A stretch of 34,408 nucleotides of DNA from Tepidimonas aquatica (lineage in GTDB: Bacteria; Pseudomonadota; Gammaproteobacteria; Burkholderiales; Burkholderiaceae_C). Shown here in pieces: positions 8,233-17,034 of this stretch (positions are counted from its first letter, which is position 1; every line of letters starts with the position of its first letter). Position numbers and translations under genes: made by a program. Below the pieces are notes generated by a model. It did not search any database and was not told the origin of the DNA. It saw only the letters and a program-made list of their open reading frames with translations. The DNA lies in NCBI RefSeq assembly GCF_007556585.1, contig NZ_VJNA01000028.1, forward strand, positions 1 through 34,408, written 5' to 3'.

Positions 8233-8688
8233 TTAGCGCCGCTGCGCCAGCGCCGCCTGCACCCAGCGCACGATGTCGGCTTGCCCCATCGCACCCGGCT
8301 GGCGTGCCACCTCGCGGCCGCCCACGAACAGCGCCAGCGTCGGGATGCTGCGGATGCCGAACTGGGCAGCCAGCGCTGGCTGCTGCTCGGTATTGACCTT
8401 GGCCAGGCGCACGTGCGGCTCCAGTTGGCGGGCGGCGGCTTCGAAGTGCGGCGCCATCATGCGGCATGGCCCACACCAAGGGGCCCAAAAGTCGACCAGC
8501 ACCGGGATGTCGCTGCGGGTGACGTGACGCTCGAACGCCGCGGCGTCCAGCTCCACCGGGTGGCCGGTGAACAGGGCCTGGTGGCAGCGCCCGCAATCCG
8601 GCGCGGCGTCCAACTGGTCGGCACGCACCCGGTTGGTGGTGTGGCAATGGGGGCAGACGATGTGCAGGGTATCGGCAGCGGCGTTCAC
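8233..8688 (-). CDS. trxC: Thioredoxin 2 (TrxC) with N-terminal zinc-binding motif
   Basis: A 151-residue cytoplasmic disulfide reductase. The N-terminal zinc ribbon has two CxxC pairs (Cys12/15 and Cys32/35), which separates TrxC from TrxA. The thioredoxin fold has the active site WCGPC at residues 71-75 and the cis-proline segment SIPTLALF. TrxC-type proteins serve in oxidative-stress defence and reduce target disulfides with electrons from thioredoxin reductase. It converges with cca with only 16 bases between the stops. A good promoter match stands 96 bases upstream of the ATG. Confidence 0.93.
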   Translation of the reverse strand: MNAAADTLHIVCPHCHTTNRVRADQLDAAPDCGRCHQALFTGHPVELDAAAFERHVTRSDIPVLVDFWAPWCGPCRMMAPHFEAAARQLEPHVRLAKVNTEQQPALAAQFGIRSIPTLALFVGGREVARQPGAMGQADIVRWVQAALAQRR

Positions 8689-8783
8689 GGCGGGATCTCC
8701 AGCGGTGGTCCAACGGGCGGCGCGCCCGCGGGGGGCGTCAACCGGTTCCCACTGCAGATGGGGACGGGCAGCGTTAGCTTCAA

Positions 8784-8811
8784 GATATACCCACCGGGGT
8801 AACTACGTCAA
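8784..8811 (-). promoter_or_regulatory. Probable sigma-70-type promoter of trxC
   Basis: Minus-strand TTGACG (8806-8811) and TATATC (8784-8789) are separated by 16 bases; an alternative -10, TATCTT, gives an 18-base spacer. This is the best -35/-10 pair I noticed in the window. It lies between the DUF2905 stop and trxC and would give a leader of roughly 90 bases. Confidence 0.55.
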
Positions 8812-8838
8812 CGCCGATCACCCCATCGGGCGCGGCCG

Positions 8839-9033
8839 TCACAACCAGCGTGCCAGCGCCGCCGCCAGCAGGCTCAACAGCACGGTGCTGGCCAGCGGGA
8901 CGAACCAGGTGCGCCCGAACAACTGAAATTCGAAATCGCCCGGCAGACGGCCCAGCCCCCAACGCCGCAACCATGGCCACAGGCCGTTGATCAGCAGCAG
9001 GGCCAGCAACGTCACCAACAGCCAGCGCAGCAT
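8839..9033 (-). CDS. DUF2905-family small membrane protein
   Basis: A 64-residue protein with two membrane helices. It starts MLRWLLVTLLALLLINGLWP, has the conserved loop RLPGDFEFQLFGRTWFVPL, and ends in a second helix (ASTVLLSLLAAALARWL). The PGDF...P pattern is the DUF2905 signature; the function of the family is unknown. The ATG at 9033 is preferred because GAGGA stands just upstream and family members usually begin at this point. A GTG at 9057 overlapping the methyltransferase stop (GTGA) would add eight residues. It lies directly downstream of the MidA-like gene and is probably cotranscribed with it. Confidence 0.82.
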   Translation of the reverse strand: MLRWLLVTLLALLLINGLWPWLRRWGLGRLPGDFEFQLFGRTWFVPLASTVLLSLLAAALARWL

Positions 9034-9053
9034 CGCTTCCTCGGCCCGCTCGA

Positions 9054-10199
9054 TCACAGGGTGTGGGTACGGTCGCCGGTGGCAAAGCCCAGCGGCGTCC
9101 AGCCTTGGCTGCTGGCCGGCGGCGCCAGCGCGATGACCTTGAAGAGCTCGCCCATTTCGTGCTCGTGCACGAGCTTGAGCGTCATCACACGTTCGGCCAG
9201 CGGGGCGGCGTCCAGCCCGTCGAGCACACCCGCGTTGAGCAAAAAGCGCCCCTGGCTGGTGTAGCCCAGCACCTCCAGCCCAGCGTCCTGCGCCGCCAGC
9301 GCGATACCGGTGAAGTTGACGTGCGCGGTGATATCCTTGGCCCCGACGTCCACCAGCGGTTCGGCGTCAGCGCGGTGGGCGCGGTGGCACATCAGCGTGC
9401 CTTGGCTGCGCTGCGGGTGGTAGTACTCGCGCTCGGGAAAGCCGTAGTCGATGAACAACGCCACACCGCGGCGCAGCCGTTCGGCCAGCGAGCGCACGAA
9501 CGCCTCGGCCTGGGGGTGGATCTCGGTCAGGTAATCGTGCTCGCCGTCAATCTCGACGGGCGGGCGCAGGTCGGTGGGACGGTCGGACCATACGAAGCGG
9601 CCAGCCGGCGTGTCCCAGGCCACCCCTCGCTCATGCCACACACCCTCACGGCGGTGCAGCAACGTCACCGGCATGGCGTCCAGCACCTCGTTGCCCAGCA
9701 CGACGCCCTCGATGGCCGCCGGCCAGTGCGTGTGCCAGTGCACCCGCGCGCGCCAGGGTGCCAGCCGCTGCGCCTGGCGCGCCTGCAGCCCGCCCGACAC
9801 TTCCACGATGTGGTACGTCACGTGCGCCAGCCCCGCCGCGTCCAGGCCAGCGAGCAACTGCGCCGCCAGCGTGCCGTCACCGGCGCCAAACTCCCACACG
9901 TCGTGGGTGCCGCTGGCCTGCAGCGCCTGCGCCACCTGCCGCGTCAGCGCCGCGCCAAAGCGCGCACTGACCAGCGGCGCGGTGACGAAGTCGCTGCCAT
10001 CGTGCGGGTGGGTGCCGAAGATGCGCGCGCCGCGGGCGTAGTAGCCCACCCCTGGCGCGTAGAGCGCCAGGGCCATGAAGCGCTCGAATGGCAGCCAGCC
10101 ACCCGCCTCGTGCAGCGCGGCCCGCACCACCCCCGCGGCAGGGGCTTGCGCGGGGTCGGCACACGCCCCGTCGCCCTCATTCGCTATAGTCATTGGCAT
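9054..10199 (-). CDS. MidA/NDUFAF7-like SAM-dependent methyltransferase
   Basis: A protein of about 381 residues of the MidA (DUF185) methyltransferase family. The mitochondrial homologue NDUFAF7 methylates an arginine of a complex I subunit. Visible marks are the N-terminal FMALALYAPGVGYYARG, SDFVTAPLVSARFGAAL, the SAM-binding loop VWEFGAGDGTLAAQLL, VLGNEVLDAMPV and ALFIDYGFPEREYYHPQR, in family order. The start is ATG at 10199 (MPMTIANE) or the ATG two codons later; the longer frame upstream is low-quality. It diverges from the pterin cluster with 119 bases between starts. A role in complex I assembly is inferred from the family only. Note the NDUFA9-like gene at 5000. Confidence 0.85.
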   Translation of the reverse strand: MPMTIANEGDGACADPAQAPAAGVVRAALHEAGGWLPFERFMALALYAPGVGYYARGARIFGTHPHDGSDFVTAPLVSARFGAALTRQVAQALQASGTHDVWEFGAGDGTLAAQLLAGLDAAGLAHVTYHIVEVSGGLQARQAQRLAPWRARVHWHTHWPAAIEGVVLGNEVLDAMPVTLLHRREGVWHERGVAWDTPAGRFVWSDRPTDLRPPVEIDGEHDYLTEIHPQAEAFVRSLAERLRRGVALFIDYGFPEREYYHPQRSQGTLMCHRAHRADAEPLVDVGAKDITAHVNFTGIALAAQDAGLEVLGYTSQGRFLLNAGVLDGLDAAPLAERVMTLKLVHEHEMGELFKVIALAPPASSQGWTPLGFATGDRTHTL

Positions 10200-10318
10200 G
10201 TTGTGTTCATCCAGCCGTACCCGGCGCTTGCAGACCGCACCAGCCCGCATTGTGCGCGACAACACTGCCGCCGGCGGACCGCCCACCCGCCACGCCCAAC
10301 GGCCCACCGGGAGGCACG

Positions 10319-11122
10319 ATGGACGCTGAGCACGGGCGCCCGCGCTGGGTGCTGATCACCGGAGCCGCCGCGCGGCTGGGGCGCGAGCTCGCGCTGGCGT
10401 TCGCGCAAGCCGGGTGGTCGGTCGTGGTGCACCACCGGCACTCGCACGCCGCGGCCCAGCAGTTGGTGGCGCAGCTCCACGCGATGGGCAGGCAGGCGCT
10501 GGCCGTGCAAGCCGACCTGGCCGACGCCCACCGCACCGACCGGCTGCTGGACGAACTGCCCGACGAGGTCGGCACGCACCTGCACGCGCTGATCAACAAC
10601 GCCTCCGAGTTCACACCCGACACCGGCTGGGACGAGGGGCGCGAGCGGCTGCGACGCCTGCTGGACGTCAACCTGCTGGCGCCGCTGTCACTGACGCAGC
10701 AACTGGCACGCCGCATCCGTGCCCGGGGTGAGCACGACCCGTGGGCGTGCGCGGTCCACATCCTGGATCAGAAGGTGCACAACCTCAACCCCGACTATTA
10801 CAGCTACACCCTGACCAAGCTGGCCCTGGAGCGCGCGGTGGGGCTGCAGGCCCAGGCGCTGGCGCCGTGGTTGCGGGTGTGTGGCGTGTCGCCGGGGCTG
10901 TGCTACGTCAGCGGCCCGCAAACCGAGGACAACTTCGAGCGTGCGCGCCGCGTGAATTTGCTGCGCCAGCCGCTGCAGCCGGCCGCCGTGGCCGCGGCCG
11001 TGGTGCACATGGTGCACAACCCGGCGCTGACGGGCTGCGTGCTGCCGGTGGACAACGGCCAGCACCGCCTGGGGTTGGCGCGCGACGTGATGTTTGCCGT
11101 GGACCTGGGGTTGGCGCCATGA
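10319..11122 (+). CDS. folM: SDR-family pteridine/dihydromonapterin reductase (FolM-like)
   Basis: A 267-residue classical short-chain dehydrogenase. The cofactor motif is ITGAAARLGRELA, whose Arg after the glycine loop fits NADPH-using pteridine reductases. NNASEF is the NNAG-like strand. The catalytic YxxxK lies in LNPDYYSYTLTK, a form typical of FolM and PTR1. FolM reduces dihydromonapterin to tetrahydromonapterin and has weak dihydrofolate reductase activity. GGGAGG precedes the ATG. Its stop overlaps the next ATG (ATGA), and the next two genes are dihydroneopterin-aldolase-fold proteins, which supports a pterin function. A TATAGT at 10185-10190 is a possible -10 for the cluster. Confidence 0.8.
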   Translation: MDAEHGRPRWVLITGAAARLGRELALAFAQAGWSVVVHHRHSHAAAQQLVAQLHAMGRQALAVQADLADAHRTDRLLDELPDEVGTHLHALINNASEFTPDTGWDEGRERLRRLLDVNLLAPLSLTQQLARRIRARGEHDPWACAVHILDQKVHNLNPDYYSYTLTKLALERAVGLQAQALAPWLRVCGVSPGLCYVSGPQTEDNFERARRVNLLRQPLQPAAVAAAVVHMVHNPALTGCVLPVDNGQHRLGLARDVMFAVDLGLAP

Positions 11123-11535
11123 GCACGACGTCCGCGTTGCTGGCTTTTGCCGCGCTGCGCCCGGAGCTGGCGCAGCGCGCCCGGGTGCTGTCGCTGCAAG
11201 GGCTGCAACTGCCGGTGCGCATTGGGGTGCACGAGTTCGAGCGCGGTGGCCCGCAACGCATGCGCTTCGACGTCGATGTGTGCGTGGACCTGCAGCGCGC
11301 GCACGCCCGCACCGACCGCTTGTCTGACACGTTCGACTACGATGCCATCCGCGACATGATCCGCCACCTGGCAACGCAACAGCACTTCGAGCTGCAAGAA
11401 ACCCTGTGCGACGCCATCCTGGCGTGGCTGTTGCAGCAGCCGGGCGTGTTGGCCGCGCGCGTACGCACCGCCAAGCCCGACGTCTACCCTGACTGCGAAG
11501 CGGTGGCCGTCGAACGCGTCGGATTGCGACCATGA
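11119..11535 (+). CDS. Dihydroneopterin aldolase-fold protein, first copy (FolB/FolX)
   Basis: A 138-residue protein of the FolB/FolX fold, which either cleaves dihydroneopterin to 6-hydroxymethyl-dihydropterin or epimerises its triphosphate. After a 30-residue lead, LQGLQLPVRIGVHEFERGG carries the family glutamate, FDYDAIRDMI is the conserved strand-helix, and VRTAKPDVYPDCEAV holds the conserved lysine. The sequence differs clearly from the second copy 413 bases downstream, so this is a paralogous pair rather than a recent duplication. It overlaps its neighbours by four bases on each side (ATGA), which points to translational coupling. Which copy is the aldolase and which the epimerase cannot be read safely. 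Confidence 0.78.
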   Translation: MSTTSALLAFAALRPELAQRARVLSLQGLQLPVRIGVHEFERGGPQRMRFDVDVCVDLQRAHARTDRLSDTFDYDAIRDMIRHLATQQHFELQETLCDAILAWLLQQPGVLAARVRTAKPDVYPDCEAVAVERVGLRP

Positions 11536-11915
11536 CCGAACCCGTGCAACACAAAATCGGCCGCCAGGTGCTGGCGCTGACCGGCCTGCGCTTTCACGCC
11601 AACCTGGGCATCCTGGCGCACGAGCGCCAGGGCCCGCAGCCCATCCAGGTGGACGCTGAGCTCAACCAAGGCTGGCAGCCGCTGCAGCCGCATGACGACG
11701 ACATCCACCACGTGCTGGACTACCGCAAGGTGCGCCAGATCATCATCGACGAGTGCACCGCCGAGCATGTCAACCTGCTGGAGACGCTCATCGGCAAGCT
11801 GGCCACGCGGCTGCTGCAGTTGCCCGGCGTCATCGGGGTGCGGGTGCGCATCGCCAAGCTGGAAATCTTCGACGACTGCGAGGTCGCCATCCGCATGGAA
11901 TGCGGGCAGTGGTGA
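11532..11915 (+). CDS. Dihydroneopterin aldolase-fold protein, second copy (FolB/FolX)
   Basis: A 127-residue FolB/FolX-fold protein that forms a ring-like oligomer in characterised relatives. LTGLRFHANLGILAHERQ contains the glutamate position, VLDYRKVRQIII and HVNLLETLIGKLA follow, and VRVRIAKLEIFDDCEVAI has the lysine position. It is shorter and closer to the normal family length than the first copy. The ATG overlaps the stop of the first copy. It ends 33 bases before ttcA, which seems to have its own start signal. Together with the reductase this makes a three-gene pterin set. Confidence 0.8.
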   Translation: MTEPVQHKIGRQVLALTGLRFHANLGILAHERQGPQPIQVDAELNQGWQPLQPHDDDIHHVLDYRKVRQIIIDECTAEHVNLLETLIGKLATRLLQLPGVIGVRVRIAKLEIFDDCEVAIRMECGQW

Positions 11916-11948
11916 GCGCCCCGGCACGGTTTGCGGGACAATGCGCGC

Positions 11949-12860
11949 ATGGACATCGCGTTTGAAAACCGCAAGCTCGAAAAGCGCTTGTGCCGCCTGG
12001 TCGGCCAGGCCATCGACGACTACCGCATGATCGAAGATGGCGACCGCGTGATGGTGTGCCTGTCCGGCGGCAAGGACAGCTACGGCTTGCTGGACATCCT
12101 GATGCGGCTGCAGCGGCGCGCGCCGGCGCGCTTTGAGCTCATCGCGGTCAACCTGGACCAGCGCCAGCCCGGCTTTCCGGCCGACGTGCTGCCCAACTAC
12201 CTGCGCACGCTGGGGGTGCCGTTCCACATCGAAACGCAGGACACCTACTCGATCGTCAAAAAGGTCATCCCCGAAGGCAAGACCATGTGCAGCCTGTGCA
12301 GCCGGCTGCGCCGTGGCATCCTGTACCGCGTGGCGCGCGAGTTGGGCGCGACCAAAATCGCGCTGGGGCACCACCGCGACGACATCCTGCAAACGCTGCT
12401 GCTCAACATGTTTTTCGGCGCCAAGCTCAAGGGCATGCCGCCCAAATTGGTCAGCGACAACGGCGAGCACGTCGTCATCCGCCCGCTGGCCTACGTGCCG
12501 GAAAAGGACCTGATCCGCTGGGCTGAGGTGCGCCAATTCCCCATCATCCCGTGCAACCTGTGCGGCAGCCAACAGCACCTGCAGCGCAAGCAGGTGGGTG
12601 ACTTGCTGCGCGAGTGGGACAAGCGCTACCCCGGCCGCATCGACAACATGCTGCGCGCGCTGCAAAACGTGGTGCCCAGCCACCTGATGGACCGCGGCTT
12701 GTACGACTTTGCCGCGGTGCGCGCCACCGACCGGCCCGAGGCGGAGGGCGATCTCGCGTTCGATGACGAGCCGCTGGCCATGCCCGACGCGCACGACGCG
12801 ACGGGCGAGGCGCCCATGGCCGCGCGGCGCATCGTGGCCCTCACCCCGCAGGACGCTTGA
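11949..12860 (+). CDS. ttcA: tRNA 2-thiocytidine(32) synthetase TtcA
   Basis: A 303-residue ATP pyrophosphatase that makes s2C at position 32 of certain tRNAs, using an iron-sulfur cluster to carry sulfur. The PP-loop SGGKDS is at residues 39-44. CSLC (Cys114/117) and CNLC (Cys202/205) are the conserved cysteine pairs, and [14 protein letters not shown] is the family motif. The C-terminal 40 residues are acidic and variable. The ATG at 11949 is chosen because [14 protein letters not shown] is the natural N-terminus. GACAAT at 11937-11942 ends six bases before it, so a leaderless transcript is possible. The downstream lipoprotein gene starts two bases after its stop. Confidence 0.93.
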   Translation: MDIAFENRKLEKRLCRLVGQAIDDYRMIEDGDRVMVCLSGGKDSYGLLDILMRLQRRAPARFELIAVNLDQRQPGFPADVLPNYLRTLGVPFHIETQDTYSIVKKVIPEGKTMCSLCSRLRRGILYRVARELGATKIALGHHRDDILQTLLLNMFFGAKLKGMPPKLVSDNGEHVVIRPLAYVPEKDLIRWAEVRQFPIIPCNLCGSQQHLQRKQVGDLLREWDKRYPGRIDNMLRALQNVVPSHLMDRGLYDFAAVRATDRPEAEGDLAFDDEPLAMPDAHDATGEAPMAARRIVALTPQDA

Positions 12861-12862
12861 CG

Positions 12863-13507
12863 ATGGGCGGTTGGCGCTCCTCGGTGCGCAGCGCGCTGGC
12901 CGCGGGCCTGGCGCTGGCGCTGGGCGGTTGCGCCAGCACGCTGCGGCTGGAACACACCGTCAACAGCCAGCCCGCGTGGCACGCCGACGCGCGGCCGGCC
13001 CCCGGCGACCGCTACGTGTTCGAGCGCCTGCCGTCGCAGCGCAGCGGCGACACGGCGCGCGAGCAGGACCAGCTCGAAGCCATCGCCACCGAGGTGCTGG
13101 CCAGCCACGGCCTGCAGCGCGCCGAAGCGGCCAGCGGCGTCGCCGCCAGCGCCGTGCCCTGGGGCGTGCAGCTCGTGGCGCGCTCGGTCAAGTACCCCTA
13201 CGCGCCGTGGGACGCCCCCGCCCCCCGTCCAGGGTGGGTGCCCTACGGGCAGGTGATGGTGGGCCGCGGCGTCGTCAGCTCGATCGGGTTGCAGTGGCAC
13301 CTGCGCCCGCCGTACTACGTGCGCGAGGTCGCGCTGACCGTGCGCGACCGCCGCAGCGGTGAAGTGGTCTATGAAACCCGCGCCACCCAGGATGGCCCGT
13401 GGGCCGACACGCCGACGCTGTGGCGTGCGCTGTTGAGCGCCGCGCTGGACGGGTTTCCGCAGCCGCCCAGCGGGCCGCGGCGGGTGGTCATCGAGCAACC
13501 TCGCTAG
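12863..13507 (+). CDS. DUF4136-type lipoprotein
   Basis: A 214-residue secreted lipoprotein. The N-terminus SSVRSALAAGLALALGGCAS is a type II signal peptide with lipobox LGGC, so the mature protein would be lipid-anchored at the cysteine. The body has features of DUF4136 proteins (RYVFERLPS, VVYETRATQDG, LWRALLSAALDGFP), a family with no firm function. A TTG at 12857 overlapping the ttcA stop is an alternative start, but the ATG at 12863 gives the cleaner signal peptide. It is probably cotranscribed with ttcA. Nothing assignable is seen in the 61 bases that follow. Confidence 0.75.
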   Translation: MGGWRSSVRSALAAGLALALGGCASTLRLEHTVNSQPAWHADARPAPGDRYVFERLPSQRSGDTAREQDQLEAIATEVLASHGLQRAEAASGVAASAVPWGVQLVARSVKYPYAPWDAPAPRPGWVPYGQVMVGRGVVSSIGLQWHLRPPYYVREVALTVRDRRSGEVVYETRATQDGPWADTPTLWRALLSAALDGFPQPPSGPRRVVIEQPR

Positions 13508-13568
13508 CAAACGCTGCCAAGCCCGCCGCAGGAGCGAGGCTACCCCACGCCGGCAGCCCCAGGCAGGG

Positions 13569-14558
13569 TCACGCCACCGCCAACGCCTCGCTGCCCGCCA
13601 GCACCTTGCGCAGCGTGTCGGCCAACTCCTTGGCCGCGAACTTGGCCACGTAGGCGTCGGCCCCGGCGCGTTGCACGTGTTTTTCGTTGGTGTCGCCGGT
13701 CAGCGACGAATGGATCACCACCGGCACCGCGCGCAGCAGCGGGTCGGCCTTGATGTTGCGCGTCAGCGTAAAGCCGTCCATCTCGGGCATTTCCAGGTCG
13801 CTGAGCACCACCGCCACGCGCTCGTGGATCGGCTGGCCCTTGGCGCGGCAGTCGGCCGCGATCTCTTGCAGCACGCTCCACGCTTCCTGGCCCGACTTGG
13901 TCATGATGAAGGGCAACCCCAGCGCCTTGAGCTCGGCTTCGATCATGCTGCGCGCGACGAACGAGTCGTCCGCCGCCAGCACCACCGCGCCCGGCCGCAG
14001 CCGCACCGCCGGGCCAACCTTGTCCTGCGCCACCTCGACCGCGTCGCTGGGCATGACCTTTTGCAAAATGGACTCCACGTCCAGGATCTGCACCAGCTTG
14101 GTGCCCCCCTGGCCATCGTCAATGCGGGCGATGCTCGTCACCAAGCCACGCGCCACCGACGCCGTGTTGTCCGCCGACAGGATCTGGGTCCAGTCCAGCC
14201 GCACGATATCTTCCACCGACTCGGCCGCAAAGCCCTGGGTGGAACGCGCGTAATCGGTCACCAGCATCAGGTTGAGGCCCGTCTCGGGCGTGCAGCCCAC
14301 CACCGCGGGCAGGTCGATCACCGGAATGACCTGCCCGCGCAGGTTGACCATGCCCAGCACGTGCTGCGGCGCGCCCGCCATCGCGGTGATCTGCGGCATG
14401 GCCACGATCTCGCGAATCTTGAACACATTGATGCCGAACAGCTCCGACTGCCCCTTGCCCGGCGCCTTGCCAAGGCGGAACAGGAGCATTTCGAACTTGT
14501 TGGAGCCGGTCAGGTTGGTGCGTTCGTCGACTTCTTTTTGGAATGCGCTGCTGCTCAT
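13569..14558 (-). CDS. cheV: Chemotaxis protein CheV (CheW-REC fusion)
   Basis: A 329-residue coupling protein. Residues of roughly 20-180 form a CheW-like domain (LFGINVFKIREIVAMPQIT, GMVNLRGQVIPVIDLP), which links receptors to CheA. Residues of roughly 190-320 form a receiver domain with the candidate phosphorylation site Asp254 in VVLSDLEMPEMDGF and the later lysine region in AYVAKF. CheV proteins adjust receptor-CheA coupling, and phosphorylation of the receiver is thought to support adaptation. No other chemotaxis gene is near, so it is encoded as an orphan, and the host is presumably motile. It lies divergent to the histidine phosphatase gene. Confidence 0.92.
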   Translation of the reverse strand: MSSSAFQKEVDERTNLTGSNKFEMLLFRLGKAPGKGQSELFGINVFKIREIVAMPQITAMAGAPQHVLGMVNLRGQVIPVIDLPAVVGCTPETGLNLMLVTDYARSTQGFAAESVEDIVRLDWTQILSADNTASVARGLVTSIARIDDGQGGTKLVQILDVESILQKVMPSDAVEVAQDKVGPAVRLRPGAVVLAADDSFVARSMIEAELKALGLPFIMTKSGQEAWSVLQEIAADCRAKGQPIHERVAVVLSDLEMPEMDGFTLTRNIKADPLLRAVPVVIHSSLTGDTNEKHVQRAGADAYVAKFAAKELADTLRKVLAGSEALAVA

Positions 14559-14645
14559 GGGGCGTCCCGCAGGGGTGACGAAAAACCGGCAACCGCCGGC
14601 ACGCTACCATTCTAGGTTGCGACAACAGGCCACGTAAACCCCACG

Positions 14646-15302
14646 ATGCACGCCACCCGTATTTTGGCCATCCGCCACGGCGAAACCGCCTGGAACCGCG
14701 ACGCCCGCATCCAGGGGCAGCTCGACATCCCCCTCAACGACACCGGGCGCTGGCAGGCCGCGCGGGTGGCCGCGGCGCTGCGCCACGAGCCGATCACAGC
14801 CGTCTACAGCAGCGACCTGAGCCGCGCGCGCGACACCGCCGCACCGCTGGCGCAGGCGCTGGTGCTGCCCCTGCGGCTGGACGAAGGCCTGCGCGAGCGC
14901 CACTTCGGCGTCTTCCAGGGCCGCACCTGGGCTGAGCTGGAGCACGAGCACCCCGACGTCGTGCGCGCCTGGAAAACCCGTGTGCCGGACTACGCGCCCC
15001 CCGGAGGCGAGTCGCTGCTGGCGCTGCGCGAGCGCGTCGAAGCCACCTTTGCGCGCCTGGCGGCGCAGCACCTGGGCGAGCAAATCGCCGTCGTGGCGCA
15101 CGGCGGGGTGCTGGACATCCTGTACCGCGCCGCCGCCCGGGTCGACCTGCAGGCCCCGCGCGCCTGGGCCATGGGCAACGCCGCCATCCACCGCGTGCTG
15201 TGGAGCCCCGACGGCGGCTTTGCGCTGCTGTCGTGGGGCGACACGCGCCACCTGGACGAGGCCGACGAAGCCGGCCCGCTGGACGAGCGCGCCGCGGCCT
15301 GA
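14646..15302 (+). CDS. Histidine phosphatase (phosphoglycerate mutase-like) family protein
   Basis: A 218-residue protein of the branch with the catalytic LAIRHGETAWN near the N-terminus, followed by GQLDIPLNDTG, YSSDLSRARDTA, ERHFGVFQG and the second catalytic histidine in VVAHGGVLD. Such proteins are often named GpmB or CobC but are usually cofactor-independent phosphatases with small phospho-substrates. No cobalamin or glycolytic genes are nearby to narrow the substrate. It converges with ruvB, 22 bases between stops. Confidence 0.83.
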   Translation: MHATRILAIRHGETAWNRDARIQGQLDIPLNDTGRWQAARVAAALRHEPITAVYSSDLSRARDTAAPLAQALVLPLRLDEGLRERHFGVFQGRTWAELEHEHPDVVRAWKTRVPDYAPPGGESLLALRERVEATFARLAAQHLGEQIAVVAHGGVLDILYRAAARVDLQAPRAWAMGNAAIHRVLWSPDGGFALLSWGDTRHLDEADEAGPLDERAAA

Positions 15303-15324
15303 CGCCCCCCAGGCGGCAGCGGCG

Positions 15325-16395
15325 TCAGGCGCTGCCGGCGTCGTCGAACAGGCTGCCCGCCTGCGCCGGTGGCGCCACCCCCAGGTGGCGGTACGCCGCC
15401 AGCGTCGCGCAGCGCCCGCGCGGCGTGCGCTGCAGGTAGCCCTGCTGGATCAGGTAAGGCTCGATCACGTCTTCGATCGTGCCGGGCTCCTCGCCGATGC
15501 TGGCGGCGATGTTGTCCAGCCCCACCGGGCCGCCGTCGAACTTGTGGATGACGGCCTCCAGCAGACGGCGGTCCATCAGGTCCAGCCCGATCGGATCGAC
15601 GTCCAGCATCGCCAGCGCACGCTGCGCGATCTCACGCGTGATGCGGCCCTGGCCCTTGACTTCGGCGTAGTCGCGCACGCGGCGCAGCAGCCGGTTGGCG
15701 ATGCGCGGCGTACCGCGCGAGCGCCGCGCGATCTCCAGCGCCCCGTCGGGCTCGATCGGCGCGCCCAGCAGCCCGGCCGAACGCGTGACGATGCGCGCCA
15801 GCTCCTCGGCGGTGTAAAACTCCAGCCGCGCCACGATGCCGAAGCGATCGCGCAGCGGGTTGGTCAGCATGCCCGCGCGCGTGGTCGCCCCCACCAGCGT
15901 GAACGGCTGCAAATCCAGCTTGATCGAGCGCGCCGCCGGCCCCTCGCCGATCATGATGTCGATCTGGTAGTCCTCCAGCGCCGGGTACAGGATCTCCTCC
16001 ACCACCGGCGAGAGGCGATGGATCTCGTCGATGAACAGCACGTCGTTGGGCTCGAGGTTGGTCAGCAGCGCGGCCAGGTCCTTGGGCTTTTCCAGCACCG
16101 GGCCGCTGGTGACGCGCAGGTTGACGCCCAGCTCGTGCGCAATGATGTGCGACAGCGTCGTCTTGCCCAAGCCCGGTGGCCCAAACAGCAGCACGTGGTC
16201 CAGCGCCTCGCCGCGCTTTTTGGCCGCGCCGATGAAGATCTCCAGCTGCTCGCGCACCTTGGCCTGGCCAACGTACTCGTCCAGCCCCTTGGGGCGTAGC
16301 GCACGCTCCAGCGCCTCCTCGCGCGCCGACTCCGGCGCCGCCGCCACCAAGCGCTGGCGCGGCGCCACACCAAAGTCATCGGTTTCGATGGCCAT
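15325..16395 (-). CDS. ruvB: Holliday junction branch migration helicase RuvB
   Basis: A 356-residue AAA+ motor that drives branch migration of Holliday junctions with RuvA. After a variable N-terminus, [12 protein letters not shown] opens the ATPase domain. Walker A (GPPGLGKTT) is at residues 72-80, Walker B is in [34 protein letters not shown] is the RuvA-contact hairpin and sensor 1 region, and [16 protein letters not shown] is the sensor 2 arginine helix. The C-terminal winged helix contains [14 protein letters not shown]. It starts seven bases after the ruvA stop, the usual ruvAB order. ruvC is not in the window. Confidence 0.96.
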   Translation of the reverse strand: MAIETDDFGVAPRQRLVAAAPESAREEALERALRPKGLDEYVGQAKVREQLEIFIGAAKKRGEALDHVLLFGPPGLGKTTLSHIIAHELGVNLRVTSGPVLEKPKDLAALLTNLEPNDVLFIDEIHRLSPVVEEILYPALEDYQIDIMIGEGPAARSIKLDLQPFTLVGATTRAGMLTNPLRDRFGIVARLEFYTAEELARIVTRSAGLLGAPIEPDGALEIARRSRGTPRIANRLLRRVRDYAEVKGQGRITREIAQRALAMLDVDPIGLDLMDRRLLEAVIHKFDGGPVGLDNIAASIGEEPGTIEDVIEPYLIQQGYLQRTPRGRCATLAAYRHLGVAPPAQAGSLFDDAGSA

Positions 16396-16401
16396 GCCGC
16401 C

Positions 16402-16986
16402 TTACCCCTTGGACAGCGCCTTGAGCGCCAGCTTGATGCCCTCGCTGACCCCGACGTCCGCCGGCAGGGCCTTGAGTGCCGCCGCCGCTTCACGCTCGCT
16501 GTAGCCCAACGCCAGCAGCGCTTGCTGGATGTCAGCGTGCGCGTCGCTGACCACCGCCGCCGCGCCACCCGCATCGGCAAGGTCCGGCGCAAGCTTACCG
16601 CGCAGTTCCAGCAGCAACCGCTCGGCGGTTTTTTTGCCTATACCCGGGATGCGCGTCAGTCGCGCCGCCTGCTGCTGGGCCACCGCCTGCGCCAGCTCCG
16701 CCACGCTCAGGCCCGACAGCAGCGCCAGCGCCGTGCGCGGCCCCACACCGCCGACCTTGATCAGCTCCCGAAACGCGGCGCGCTCCGGTGCGCTGGCAAA
16801 GCCGTACAGGATGTGCGCGTCTTCGCGCACCACCAAGTGCGTCAGCAGCACCACCGGCTGACCGGTGGCGGGCAGGTTGCAAAAGGTGCTCATCGGCACT
16901 TCGACCTCGTAGCCCACACCGTGGCAGTCCACCACGATCATCGGGGGCTGCTTGTGCAGCAGCGTGCCGCTGAGTTGGCCTATCAT
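16402..16986 (-). CDS. ruvA: Holliday junction DNA-binding protein RuvA
   Basis: A 194-residue protein that binds four-way junctions as a tetramer and loads RuvB. The N-terminal OB-fold begins [20 protein letters not shown]. The middle helix-hairpin-helix region has [16 protein letters not shown] and [17 protein letters not shown]. The C-terminal domain ([13 protein letters not shown]) contacts RuvB. The ATG at 16986 is the normal family start; the frame is open eleven codons further but without homology. It diverges from the phoH-like gene with 48 bases between starts. Confidence 0.95.
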   Translation of the reverse strand: MIGQLSGTLLHKQPPMIVVDCHGVGYEVEVPMSTFCNLPATGQPVVLLTHLVVREDAHILYGFASAPERAAFRELIKVGGVGPRTALALLSGLSVAELAQAVAQQQAARLTRIPGIGKKTAERLLLELRGKLAPDLADAGGAAAVVSDAHADIQQALLALGYSEREAAAALKALPADVGVSEGIKLALKALSKG

Positions 16987-17034
16987 GGATGCTCTTTCAC
17001 ACGTGCTTTGCCAGTCCAACGGGGATTATCCGCT

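Noticed and set aside
11119-11915. Recent tandem duplication of folB
   Set aside because: The two proteins differ in length and in most positions outside the core motifs, so they are old paralogues.
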